Assembly: GCA_002914845.1 (NCBI GenBank)
Contig: JXTC01000305.1
Coordinates: 3,774 to 67,773, forward strand
Length of the DNA: 64,000 nt
Reading direction: 5' to 3'
Source of the DNA: Trema orientale
Taxonomy: Eukaryota; Streptophyta; Magnoliopsida; Rosales; Cannabaceae
A program made the position numbers and the translations under genes. Below, piece by piece: positions 24,905 through 36,525 of the stretch; position 1 is the first letter of the stretch, and the number at the start of each line of letters is the position of its first letter. Below the pieces are notes generated by a model. That model did no database searches. It saw only the letters and a list, made by a program, of their open reading frames with translations, and was not told the DNA's origin.

Positions 24905-25139
24905 TAAAAAAAACGGGCCAACATGCAGGCCGGCGCTGGCGTGGCCCGCTTTTGGGCGGGGCTAGGCCTGCCTAGGAGCCCCCCTGGGCCATAGGGCTAG
25001 GCTGGGCTCCCTCACCACTTATACGGGTCGGGCCGGCCTAGCCCGGCCCGGCCCGTCAACTTAAAATACCCGCTATGGGCGGGCTGGGCCAACTTAAAAT
25101 ACCTGCCCGGCCTGGCCCACCCATTTTGACAGCTCTAGT
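24905..25139. mobile_element. Right end of a hAT-like element
   Basis: Dense GGCCC/GGGCCGG clusters end with ATTTTGACAGCTCTAG, whose complement CTAGAGCTGTCAAAAT is a typical plant hAT-type terminus. The left end is not visible and may lie in the N gap or near 23750. No transposase frame. Confidence 0.55.
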
Positions 25140-25977
25140 TTACTCTCTTTACACACTAACTTAAACCATTTCTCGTTAAAATTTTAAAATTTAATTATTG
25201 CTTATTATACTATTGATTATTCCAAAATAGCCCTTAATATTAGAATTGCAAGTTTCTTTTCCTACCCACTAGTTGTCACTCATCTTCTTTCTTAGCAAAA
25301 CAATTTAATAATTTGACTCCAAATAAATTAAAACTATAGTCTTAATAGATAAACCCAAATCGATTTATCTTAATACATGTATATTATCATGGATTTTTTT
25401 TTTTTTTCGTTGGTGAGGTTTTGGGAATATATTTCATGATCTCTCGATTCGGAATTAAGATACAAGTTGATTCTCATTTCATGTTTATGCCCCATATTTG
25501 TTTCTCTCATTTTGGAAAATTCTTTTATTTATTGGGTTCTACCTTATCTTGTTCTCTTCCAAATTCATATAATTCTTCCTTTATTCTTATATAAGTTCAG
25601 TCTTTCCTTCTTAGTTTGCTTAATTGAAACTTGAAAGTAATTTTTTTTTTTAAAAAAAAAGTCTTTCTAGAAAAATATAAAAAATTTTACAAACATGCAA
25701 ACAAGATTTTCTAATCTGGGTAAGATGATAATTTTTTTAAACTACTTGAGGCTTATGATCCTTTTTTGTGTATGAATATAATACTTATTACTCAATATGG
25801 ATTTGTTTAATGAAGGTGTGTAAAGATTTATTTTAAAAGAGAGTATTTTGAGAATTTCTTTTTAGTTTATTTTTGTATGTAAAAGTAATTTCACTTAGGG
25901 TTTTTTTGGTAATAAAAAGTGTCATTAAAATAGAGTGTGAAAAGAGCAGACAAATGGGTGATAATAGAGTCACATCT

Positions 25978-26372
25978 AGAGCTACAAATATAGGCTGGCC
26001 AAATGAGCCGGCAAGTGGCCCGTAAATTTGGCTTGGGCCAGACCCGTAAATTTGGTCTGGGTCCGGCCCTCTACTATTCAAGGCCCGAGCTAGGCCGGCC
26101 CGGTAGTCAAATTTTTTAAAAAATATATATATATTTTGTCATTTTTGTAAATAGTATTAAAAAAATGATATTTTTACGAAATAGTACTAGGCCAGGCCGG
26201 TCCGATTTTGGCTCGGCCCGGTATTTAGCCATCGGGCTATAGGGCTTGGCCAGGTCTCATTTTTAGACTTCCAAGCTGGGCCGACTCGATACTATTTACG
26301 AGCCAGCCCGGCCCGAATTTTTATTTTGGCCCGAACAAGTCGGGCCGAGCGGCCTATATTTATTGCTCTTGC
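25978..26372. mobile_element. Non-autonomous hAT-like element
   Basis: The left end is TAGAGCTACAAATATAGGC and the right end is GCCTATATTTATTGCTCTT, imperfect inverted repeats of about 18 bp. Both subterminal regions are rich in GGCCGG/GGCCCGG clusters with an AT-rich middle. There is no coding capacity. A target duplication was not confirmed. Confidence 0.6.
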
Positions 26373-26439
26373 AACCCATAAGGAAAATTGATTTATTTTA
26401 AATGACTATTTTGTTTTAAATATAATTATTTTAAAAATT

Positions 26440-26647
26440 AGTATATAAGGGTAATTTGATAAATTTAATTCTTTTATTAGCTAAAGTAATTTTATTTTTT
26501 CCCCTTTTATCTACAATTTGGAGGTTAAAATTTATTTTGTTTCCTCTCCTCCCTTCCTACTAATAGTTTAGAATTCCATTTTCTCTCCTATTTTCCCTCA
26601 TACCCTTTCTTTCCTCTCCCTTTTCCCTCCTACAAAACATAGCCTAG
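26440..26647. mobile_element. Tourist-type MITE fragment (right half)
   Basis: The pyrimidine-rich stretch ending CCTACAAAACATAGCCTAG resembles the right end of the complete element at 61311-61754. Its left end was not found nearby. Confidence 0.35.
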
Positions 26648-27529
26648 TCTTTTCCAAGTCATTGTCAATTTACAAGATTCTGTCGATTTTAGATTGGCAT
26701 TTTTGTTTTGTTTTTCATCGAGTTGTTTTATTTGTGCATTTCATTTCTGAAGTTAATGCATTTCTTCATTTAATGCCACTTCTTCATTGTTTATTACTTT
26801 TTTGTTTTGGCAGTCAAACAAAGTTATTATTATAAAAAGTATTGTTTATAATAACAATCTGCAATGGAAGAAACATAAATGATTCCTCTAAAATATAAGC
26901 TAATTCTCTCCTCTTATAATTATTCTAACCAAACCAAGTATAAATGGCTGACCACGACATCAGGATGGAAAAAAAAAAAAAAAAAAAAATGCATTCAACA
27001 ACGGTTTAAGTTTACTGTTTTCAATGCATTTGTCTCCTAAAAAAGGAGATTTTAGGCTAGTATCCCTAACTTATATGAGAACCCTAACTCAACGAAGTAT
27101 CTTCGCTTAACATTTACAACATAATTGTCATGAGTATCTTCTTTGAGTTATGAGCAAGAGCATCAAACATTCGCATACTTTGTTGCTCTTTACTAGATGC
27201 AAATACATTTAATGTATAACAGCCTTTCGAAAGGGGAGATCTAGAGATCTTCCTCCTTCTGTCTTCTTCTTCTTCATTTTTTAGTCTTAAAATATTAATA
27301 AAAAGTAAACCATTTAAAAAACTGCAACTAAACGAGGAACAATCGAGAAAATCAGTTTGTCTGGTTGTGAAACTATAGATATTAACGTGTTGGACGACTA
27401 AAAAATTAATTTTTATTAGTACATAAATTTATTTTATTTTATTGTTTAATTTTTTATTTTAGTTTGTCCAAAACAATGGATCTTTAGTTTATTTGCAACA
27501 AAGTACAGACTCAACTAGCTAGCTAGAAG
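26648..27529. other. Intergenic, nothing recognised
   Basis: AT-rich sequence with a 22-base A run near 26968-26989 and no supported frame. Confidence 0.35.
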
Positions 27530-29190
27530 GGTCATGTCCTTTCTCGTGTAGAGAGATCGGTCTTAGCTAATTCAAAAGCCATAGCCATGTTAGCTTATGC
27601 TCTTATGATGATCCCAGTGCCTAAAAAAATCTCTTCAACAATAGATTCTACTATTCGTGATTTTTGGTGGAATTTCTCCTCTAGAAAGAAGAATCTTTAT
27701 TTGAAATCATGGGACACTTTGTGTTCTCCTAAACGCCTGGGTGGTCTAGGCTTTTGTTAAATATATGAGATCAACAGATTTTTCTAGGCTAAGTGGGCCT
27801 GGCAAATTCTTGAAGGGGAAACCCCAATTTGGTCTTCTTTGATCCAAGCAAAGTACCTAAAGGACGAAGACTTCTTATCCATTCAAGCTAAGCCAACAGA
27901 CTCTTGGACCTGGACATCGATCTTGGCTAACAGAGATATCATCCTACATGAAGCTTGTAAAAAGATTGGGAATGGTCACTCTATTGATATCTGGAGAGAT
28001 CTGTGGGTGTCTTATCTTGAAGGTTTCAAGCTACATCTAACAGATAACATGCATTACTATCCTGACCAAAACGTGGCTGATTTAGTTATAAAGGATGGTA
28101 GCTAGGACTTAATTAAACTAAAGGCCTTATTCAACCCTACTTTCGTAAAAGCAATTCTGAAGACTCCAACACCGTCTAGCGCTGGTTCTAGTGGATGATT
28201 TTGGGCTCTATCGACAAATAGAGAATTCACTATCAAGTCAGCCCACCAAGCCATATAGAGAAGTAAACCTCCTCTTCATTTTCTAGCGATATCCCCGGTC
28301 TATTAGCAAAATCTCTAGAAGGCAAAGATCTACCCCAGAAACAAGCTTCTTTGGTGGAGAATTCTTGTAAATGCATTGCCAATCGCAAACTTGTTGTTCT
28401 CAGATAATCAAATATTGGGACCTTTGATAAATCGTGATAAAATTGTTCCATTTGCCTCTATTTGCTTCAAGGAGATTTGGTTAGAGGGGAACTCCATTGT
28501 TCATAATAAACCCAAATCCGATCTAGACCAATTGGTGAGAAGGATTCTAGTAGGTTTCAACTTTTATTCCCAGTCAATCAGCTCGAATCATGGATTGCGC
28601 GATCCTGGTCAGATTCCTTGGCAACCACGTCTACCCCCTTGTATCAAGCTCAATGTGGATGTAGCTGTTCGGGAAGAATATTCTGTTGTTGCAATAGTAG
28701 CTAGAGACGCTAATGGATCAGTGCTGAATATTTTCACCCAAAGATGTAGTGAAATAAACCCATTCGTTATTGAAGTAAGAGCGATCCTCTTGGCAATCAA
28801 CCATGCAATGGCCAATAATTGGAAGTTTGTTCTTGTAGAGAGTGACTACAAGAGCGCTCTAATTGGTTTTGAAGAGGTTTAAGCAGATTGTTATTGGGAG
28901 ATCAAAGATTTGGTGTCCCAAGGAAAGATATTGCTTAGATTTTTTGATTTCTTTCATCTTTCTTTCGCTTGTAGAGAAACTAATCATGTAGCACATAATT
29001 TGACTACTTGGGCGGCTACTACTTGTTCTTTTGGTAGATTTTATGTCTCTGATATCCCATCTACGATTTTCATATCATCGTGGGACTGTAGCTTAGTTTG
29101 TTTTAGAGGGTGATTGTGGCTCTCCGTTCGACCTGCGTTTTGTTTTCTCTCTTTTTTTTTTAATGAAGTCTCCGTCCAGGAAAAAAAAAC
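27530..29190 (+). pseudogene. 5'-truncated LINE (L1-type) ORF2 remnant
   Basis: Broken frames in order resemble the C-terminal part of plant L1-type ORF2. There is a post-RT segment with FWWNF, a KSWDTLCSPKRLGGLGF segment ending in a stop where an arginine or similar is expected (27757-27759), a region at 27839-28105 with WRDLWV, a zinc-binding-type segment near 28340-28400, and an RNase H-like domain at about 28600-28880 (LNVDVAVREE; RDANGS; EVRAILLAINHA; ESDYKSA). The element ends with an A run near 29180. The reverse transcriptase core is missing, as in a typical 5'-truncated insertion. Several stops and frameshifts make it inactive. It lies in the spacer between NIP-C and the CACTA element. 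Confidence 0.8.
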
Positions 29191-32100
29191 AAGTATTGTA
29201 TCATTATCTTTGTTTTTTTCCTTTCAGAGACCTTTTTTAAAATTTAAAATTCAAATTAAAGTTACATACCGTAATATAGCAAAATACAAAAAATTGAAGG
29301 CACATATTTAAGATTCTTAGCATCCCTCTAAGCCACGACTGAAAGATTACTATATATATATATTATTTTTAACGTGATATATATTGATAGGGGCTAGATT
29401 ATAGTCCCACAAGATAAAATTTGGTGACTAGTCACTCACATAAAAAGTAAAAGATATATAACATTGGTCTTTCCTTAGATAATATAAGAATCTTGTTTAG
29501 GTAACAAGACAAGTCCTAATAGAGTAACATTTTTTGGCAAAGAATATAACATAGCCTAACAAATATTCAAAAAATTGCCATTAATTATTTATTAGGAAGG
29601 ACTAATGATCATGTTAAGTCATAATTAAATTATGTTACTACATATTTACCACTTGATAATTTTATCATATTACCAAATTGTACAACATTCATTCATCTCA
29701 TAGGTTTCATCGTTCATCGATTTTTTATTTATTTTTTAATGAATGGGTTAATCTTTGATCTATTGCATAGTCATTTGAAGATCTGGGTCAAAGAATTTAG
29801 GAAAGAATTTAGTGGTACAGTTGGTTTTTCTTTTTTTTTTTTTGAGAGAGAGAGATAGAGAGAATTTGGAGTTTTTTTTTTTCTTTTTTATGGATATATT
29901 ATATGTATATATATACATATTTTATGCAGCAACTTTCTCAATGATCCAAAAATAAAATAAAAATCTCTTTCAGTCAGTTGCAATTTTTGGCCTACCTTTA
30001 TTCGTGCACTGTTGGATAAAAACTAACTCATGCTTTTCTATTCCCTATTATTGGCTTTAACAGTGAGATTGATAATAAGTGACTAGTCCCCAAAACTAAC
30101 TATGAGGACTGTAAAATATTAACATCTCTTGAAGTATATTCTAAAAATTTTAAATAGAATTACAATATTAAAATATAAGTTATTTAGCCTAAAAGTTTTC
30201 ATCCACCTTTTGAAATAAGCAATTATGCATAAATCTTTGTAATATTCCGAACAGCATCTATATATGTTGTTTTCGGTACGATAAGATCTTTACATTCTGG
30301 CACAACTACGATCAACACATCTTGAAGAGTATGATGCATCAGCATCAGTATAGTTTTTTTTTTCCCTCCCCTAAAGGGAAGCATCAGTATAGGTTTTTAA
30401 AATCAGTATAACGTTTTAATTTTCAAATGGGTTATCTGCAAAAAAAAAATATCCTGAAATATAACATTTTCTACAAATTTAACCTTGTCTTTTGGATTAT
30501 GAAAAATTACACTTTTACATTTCAAATATCTGCAAAATTATACAGTCTACATATAAATTGATCAACAAATTTCTCACTAAATACGGAATCTGAATTAAGG
30601 AGATCTTATTTTTACTGACCAACACAAAAATTATTATAACTCAAAACAGTTAGCAAAAATCACCCAATTTGTACACAGAAAGTACAAATTTGTAAAAATT
30701 TGAAATGTAGAGGAATAATTTTACATAAACTATAAAACATGATTAAAATTGTGGATATGTCATACTTCACGATTTTGTTTTAAATTCCTCAAATTCCATC
30801 TTGCACTTTTGAATTTTTTTTCATAATGTTAGTAAAGTTGATTCCATTTTCGTCATATTAAAGCATTCTAATNTTGTTCTTTTGGTAGATTTTATGTCTC
30901 TGATATCCCATCTACGATTTTCATATCATCGTGGGACTGTAGCTTAGTTTGTTTTAGAGGGTGATTGTAGCTCTCCATTCGACCTACGTTTTGTTTTCTC
31001 TCTTTTTTTTTTTTTTTTAATGAAGTCTCCCTCCAGGAAAACGAAAACAAGTATTGTATCATTATCTTTGTTTTTTTCCTTTTAGAGACCTTTTTTAAAA
31101 TTTAAAATTCAAATTAAAGTTACATACCGTAATATAGCGAAATATAAAAAATTGAAGGCACATATTTACCACTTGATAATTTTATCATATTACCAAATTG
31201 TGCAACATTCATTCATCTCATAGGTTTTCATCGTTCATCGATTTTTTTTTTTAATGAATGGGTTAATCTTTGATCTATTGCATAGTCATTTGAAGATCTG
31301 AGTCAAAGAATTTAGGAAAGAATTTAGTGGTACAGTTGGTTTTTTTTCTTTTTTATGAATATATTATATGTATATATATACATATTTTATGCAGCAACTT
31401 CCTCAACGATCCAAAAATAAAATAAAAAATCTCTCTCAGTCAATTGCAATTTTTGGCCTACCTTTATTCGTGCACTGTTGGATAAAAACCAACTCATGCT
31501 TTTCCATTCCCTATTATTGGCTTTAACAGTGAGATTGATAATAAGTGACTAATCTCCAAAACTAACTATGAGGACTGTAAAATATTAACATCTCTTGAAG
31601 TATATTCTAAAAATTTTAAATAGAATTACAATATTAAAATATAAGTTACTTAGCCTAAAAAAGAGTCTAAAAGTTTTCATCCACCTTTTGGGATAAGCAA
31701 TTATGCATAAATCTTTGTAATATTCCAAACAGTATCTATATATGTTGTTTTCGGTACGATAAGTTCTTTACATTCAGGCACAACTACGATCAACGCATCT
31801 TTAAGAGTATGATGCATCAGCATCAGTATAGTTTTTTTTTTCCCCCCCTAAAGGGAAGCATCAGTATAGGTTTTTAAAATCAGTATAATGTTATAATTTT
31901 CAAATGGGTTATCTGCAAAAAAATATCCTGAAGTATAATATTTTCTACAAATTTAACCTTGTTTTTTGGACTATGAAAAATTATAGTTTTACATTTCCAA
32001 TATCTGCAAAATTATACAGTCTACATATAAATTGATCAACAAATTTTTCACTAAATACGGAATCTGAACTAAGGATATTTTATTTTTACTGGCCAACACA

Positions 32101-32370
32101 AAAATTTATTATAACTCAAAACAGTTAGCAAAAATCACCTAATTTGTACACAGAAAGTACAAATTTGTAGAAATTTGAAATATAGAGTAATAATTTTACA
32201 TAAACTAAAAAATATGATTAAAATTGCGGATATGTCATACTTTAAGATTTTGTTTTATTTTTTCCAGTTATCTATTTTTAAATTCCTCAAATTCCATCTT
32301 GCACTTTTGAATTTTTTTTCATAATGTTAGTAAAGTTGATTCCATTTTCGTCATATTAAAGCATTCTAAT
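29026..32370. repeat. Duplicated segment joined by a single n (likely allelic contig overlap)
   Basis: 29026-30872 and 30874-32370 align from TTGTTCTTTTGGTAGATTTT to AAAGCATTCTAAT with scattered substitutions and indels; the n at 30873 separates them. The first copy has 338 bp (29311-29648) absent from the second, bounded by ACATATTTA. Both start inside the LINE 3' end. This fits two haplotype contigs placed side by side. Confidence 0.8.
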
Positions 32371-33822
32371 TATCCTATGAGCCGTGAATGAAAAAAGGGC
32401 CTTATAGAAATGTGACCAAATTTTGGGCTCAATTTTAATAAATGTCCCTTTGTCAAATATTATAGCAAAATGTCCGGTATATACTTATATACCAAGTGTA
32501 AAATTTTATATACTAAGTATAAAAAATTATATACCCAGTACATTTCAGTACATTAACTAAAATTAGTAGATAAACATATCTGCCAAGTGTAAAAATATAT
32601 ATACGTGGACATTTAGATATAAAATTTTAAAAATAGACATCTACTTAATTAAATTTAAAATATTCATCGTACACCTAAATTTCTCTTGAAAAAAATAGTA
32701 CATATATTCGTCTTTTATTATGTGAGGTTGATTTATAGAAATAACAAAACGTCGACATCTCCGAAAATTAATCTCTATCATTATACTCTTAATGAGATGA
32801 ATATATAAAATTGGAGCCGTAGTTAAATATCTAATTTGTGAAAAAATGGTATATATGGCCGCTTTTGTGAAATTGTCTATGCACTTTAAACATCTGAGTA
32901 ATGTACATACACTATTTGGATACGAAAAAACCATACAAATTAATAAAAGGCAGAAAACTATTTCTATTTCCCCTTTGCGGCCTCATTGTTACCTGGTGTC
33001 GCTTTTATCGCCATTGTCGTTACAAATATCTCAGAAAGAAATACATAAGCTAAAACTCCCTTCTAGCTGAACATGTCTTCTCTTGATAGTCTCTACAGAA
33101 GTTGAACTTTTCTTTATAGTGTCAGCTACTTGATGAAGCAGAATTCCCTTCAATCTTCAATACCAAAGACCCTTTCTGATGTAAGCAACTCCACCACTGT
33201 AGAGCTAAGCTCAGAAAGAGTACAGGCTGAAATCCCTTTGTCAGTACACCTTCAAGTGTGGAAACCTCTTTCGAATGTATCTGAGAGAATTGGAAGCTTC
33301 AAGAGCCTCAGGATGTAGCCACTCCTTTCATATAATCAGCGAATACTCTTTGAGGGAAAATTCAGAATCAATGGACACTTCCTTAAGTCATACTATGAGA
33401 CAAAAACCATTAGAAGCAAAAATGAGCTCAGCTCCTGAAATAGAGCATCAAAACTGGTTATGCCAGAATAGAACAATCAAGACGGTTAACAAAAAATACT
33501 TAACAAGAATGAGCTAAAAAATATCACTCAAAAGAGACACGTGCCTAAAAAATCACTCAAAAGAGACACGTGCCTTATCGTTCTCATATCAGGTGAAGTT
33601 GCTTGTCTTTTTTAATATGGTGACTACTTAGTTGTTGTCGTTTTTACGTATTCTATCGTTCTATGAGACCGTTTGTCCCTTTTTTGCCTCGATGTCATAT
33701 ATTCATTTTTTTTTGTCATTTTTCTATATTTATCAATTTCCTTGTCTTCTGCCGTTTGCTAATTTGAAGCGTCTGCTTTACTCCAAATCTACACATTAAA
33801 GTTCGAGGATCAACACTCATTT
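32371..33822. other. Spacer left of the CACTA element; possible gene fragment
   Basis: 32371-33060 is AT-rich and unremarkable. 33120-33517 is less AT-rich, with overlapping open frames on the + strand (33130-33318, 33275-33517) and a tandem AAAAATCACTCAAAAGAGAC repeat near 33520-33570. It looks like degraded coding sequence, possibly a captured gene fragment, but I recognise no family. Confidence 0.3.
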
Positions 33823-34200
33823 CACTACAAGATATCAGACTTCTATGCGTCGGTAAAAGTATAGGAATGTTGTCGATGAAAGTCATTTGACTTTTGCTGA
33901 TGCGTTTCTCCGTCGGCGAGCTTCGTCAGCAAAGAACCGTGGTTGAAGGTGGCATACAGACGCATTTAATTTTGTGTCGGTGAAAATTCCTTTTGTCGAT
34001 GGAATATTGACTTTTGCCGACGCAATGTTTATACGGGTGAAAGTCAATCGTAGGTGAAAGTTGTGAATTAAAATTATTATTTTAATATTGGTAAATTTTT
34101 CCGGCGGAAAAATGCATCAACAAAAGTATTAATTTAATTTTTTTTTAAAAATAGTAACACCTTTGCCAACGCAACTGTGCATCGGCAAAATTATTTTTAA
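33823..34200. repeat. Left subterminal repeats of the CACTA element
   Basis: Repeated variants of GTCGGTAAAAGT, TTTTGCCGACGC, CGTCGGCGAG and CATCGGCAAAA in both orientations follow the CACTACAAGA terminus. They end at the assembly gap that starts at 34203. Confidence 0.7.
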
Positions 34201-34202
34201 TT

Positions 34203-34789
34203 NNNNNNNNNNNNNNNNNNNNNNNNNNNNNNNNNNNNNNNNNNNNNNNNNNNNNNNNNNNNNNNNNNNNNNNNNNNNNNNNNNNNNNNNNNNNNNNNNN
34301 NNNNNNNNNNNNNNNNNNNNNNNNNNNNNNNNNNNNNNNNNNNNNNNNNNNNNNNNNNNNNNNNNNNNNNNNNNNNNNNNNNNNNNNNNNNNNNNNNNNN
34401 NNNNNNNNNNNNNNNNNNNNNNNNNNNNNNNNNNNNNNNNNNNNNNNNNNNNNNNNNNNNNNNNNNNNNNNNNNNNNNNNNNNNNNNNNNNNNNNNNNNN
34501 NNNNNNNNNNNNNNNNNNNNNNNNNNNNNNNNNNNNNNNNNNNNNNNNNNNNNNNNNNNNNNNNNNNNNNNNNNNNNNNNNNNNNNNNNNNNNNNNNNNN
34601 NNNNNNNNNNNNNNNNNNNNNNNNNNNNNNNNNNNNNNNNNNNNNNNNNNNNNNNNNNNNNNNNNNNNNNNNNNNNNNNNNNNNNNNNNNNNNNNNNNNN
34701 NNNNNNNNNNNNNNNNNNNNNNNNNNNNNNNNNNNNNNNNNNNNNNNNNNNNNNNNNNNNNNNNNNNNNNNNNNNNNNNNNNNNNNNNN
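34203..34789. other. Assembly gap (587 N) inside the CACTA element
   Basis: The N run interrupts the left subterminal region of the transposon. Repetitive terminal sequence probably caused the break. Confidence 1.
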
Positions 34790-34984
34790 ATAACCAATTT
34801 TCAAAAAAAATTAAAAACAAAGAAATTAATAAGACAAATATTATTAATTAAAAAAATTTATACAAGTGTTTTCAATATTATAACAAAAAAAAAAAAAAAA
34901 CGATTGTTCTGGAGGCGGAGGTGGTGGCATCTGGATGTCGAGCTGTGAAGTCAAGATCTAGATCGTTCGTTGTTGCTCATTCAA

Positions 34985-36514
34985 CTACCACTGAATCTCA
35001 TTGAGTTGGCGTTGGTGCTCCGTGTCTTTTTGGGCTAGCTGACGTTGAGTCTCTTTGTAGCGGCATTGGTTCTCTAAGTCTTTCTCAGCCAATTGTTGCT
35101 TCAAAGTGGCAATAGTGTCAGTCACGTGGCCCGCACTGGAAGCTCGCTTTCCTCTTGTGATCTTTAACCAAGGTAGCAGTCCCAATCCCTTCTGCCACCT
35201 CGATCGAGCCCTAAGAGCCTAGGTCATGATTTGGAACTCATCAATTGGTTTTGGACCCGTCATGGACTCAGCAGACTCGACAGCATCCCCATGTTGCGGA
35301 TCAGACTGAGCATGAAGCTGAGCCTGGGTGAGTGCCTCCATCCTAGCCTCCGCCATCTCTGCCTACAAAATTTAAATAAGAATACGTTAAATTTAAGTAT
35401 TGTTTATTTACATGGAACTAAAGAATTTAAACAAAAAGACGAATGCTTACGTGCTTCTACTATGTATACTCGTTCTTCCATCCGGACGCCTTGTGATGGC
35501 GATTCTCAAAGTAGTCGGTAGGACTCATCGGCTCTCCGATATCTGGGTTGCCCTAAAAAAATGAATAGATTAGATTAAAATAATTGCTTATATCATTTTT
35601 ATTAACTGAAAAAAAAAAAAGCATAAAAGTTTATTATCAACGCCCTCATCTGGCTCGTTATGCTAGACGATCCCTGTGCAGGAGGATACAACTACTTGCA
35701 TCGATTCTCCGAATTTTGGGCAGAGAATTTCTGTGAAAATTCAAAAGAAGTGTTAAGTTTCAAGCATTAATTGTAATCTCGTAAAAATTTGTAATTTCTT
35801 TTCAAGTATTTTAGTCACCTCAAACTCCTGAGATGTGAAACGGTCGTATAGAATGCTCTACTCATCTAAGGGAACATTCTTGTAAAGATTAGCCTTAGTG
35901 AAAGCCAAATCCTTCTTCCCACGCATCTTTATGCTCTTGCATCTGGTTCTGCAAATCACGAAAGTATGCCATCATAGACTGCTCAATAGAGTCCATGAAG
36001 AGGGCATCTGTCCGAGCAAAATCGAACTGTGACTATAAAATTAAAATAAACAATTATTAGTAAAGAAATTATTTATTTTAATGAAATAAGTAAATAGTTT
36101 AGGAAACTAACTCACCTTCATCCTATTCAAGATGATTTCAATATACTCTTTACTCACATTCCTCTAAGATAGAGTAGAGGTCAGGATGGTGTCTCTAATG
36201 CCCTTAGCAAGAATGTTCAAGAACATCTTACTATTGTGCAAGACAGGCTTCCCTGTCTTGTCATAGTACTCGACCTCCAGGCGGTCAGTCTTAAGCCTCG
36301 TAAGCTCTTTCATGACCACATAATCTCTCATCTCCTCCCATTCCCTCATCCCCTTAGGCTCACGTCGATCATCTCCGGTGCCAGAACTGGCCGCACCACT
36401 GGTCAGTGGAGGGGTACTCCCGTGGTTAGATATCCTACAAAAACACAAATAATTGGCTACGTTGCATAGCAACATATAAAATAATAAAAACAATATTCTA
36501 AAACTCTTACTCAT
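34985..36514 (-). pseudogene. Second ORF of the CACTA element (TNP1-like), broken
   Basis: Minus-strand frames at 36514-36164 (containing WEEMRDYVVMKELTRLKTD) and 35185-34985 (a coiled-coil-like segment with TIATLKQQLAEKDLENQ) lie downstream of TNP2 in the element's reading direction. CACTA elements commonly carry a second DNA-binding or plant-specific transposase-associated protein there. Between these frames there are stops, shifts and probably introns. The assignment rests on position and on the general look of the sequence, not on a firmly recognised domain. Confidence 0.5.
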
Positions 36515-36525
36515 AGAACAATATG

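Noticed and set aside
34129..34948. Long frames of 200 or more codons on both strands
   Set aside because: They consist almost wholly of N positions from the assembly gap.
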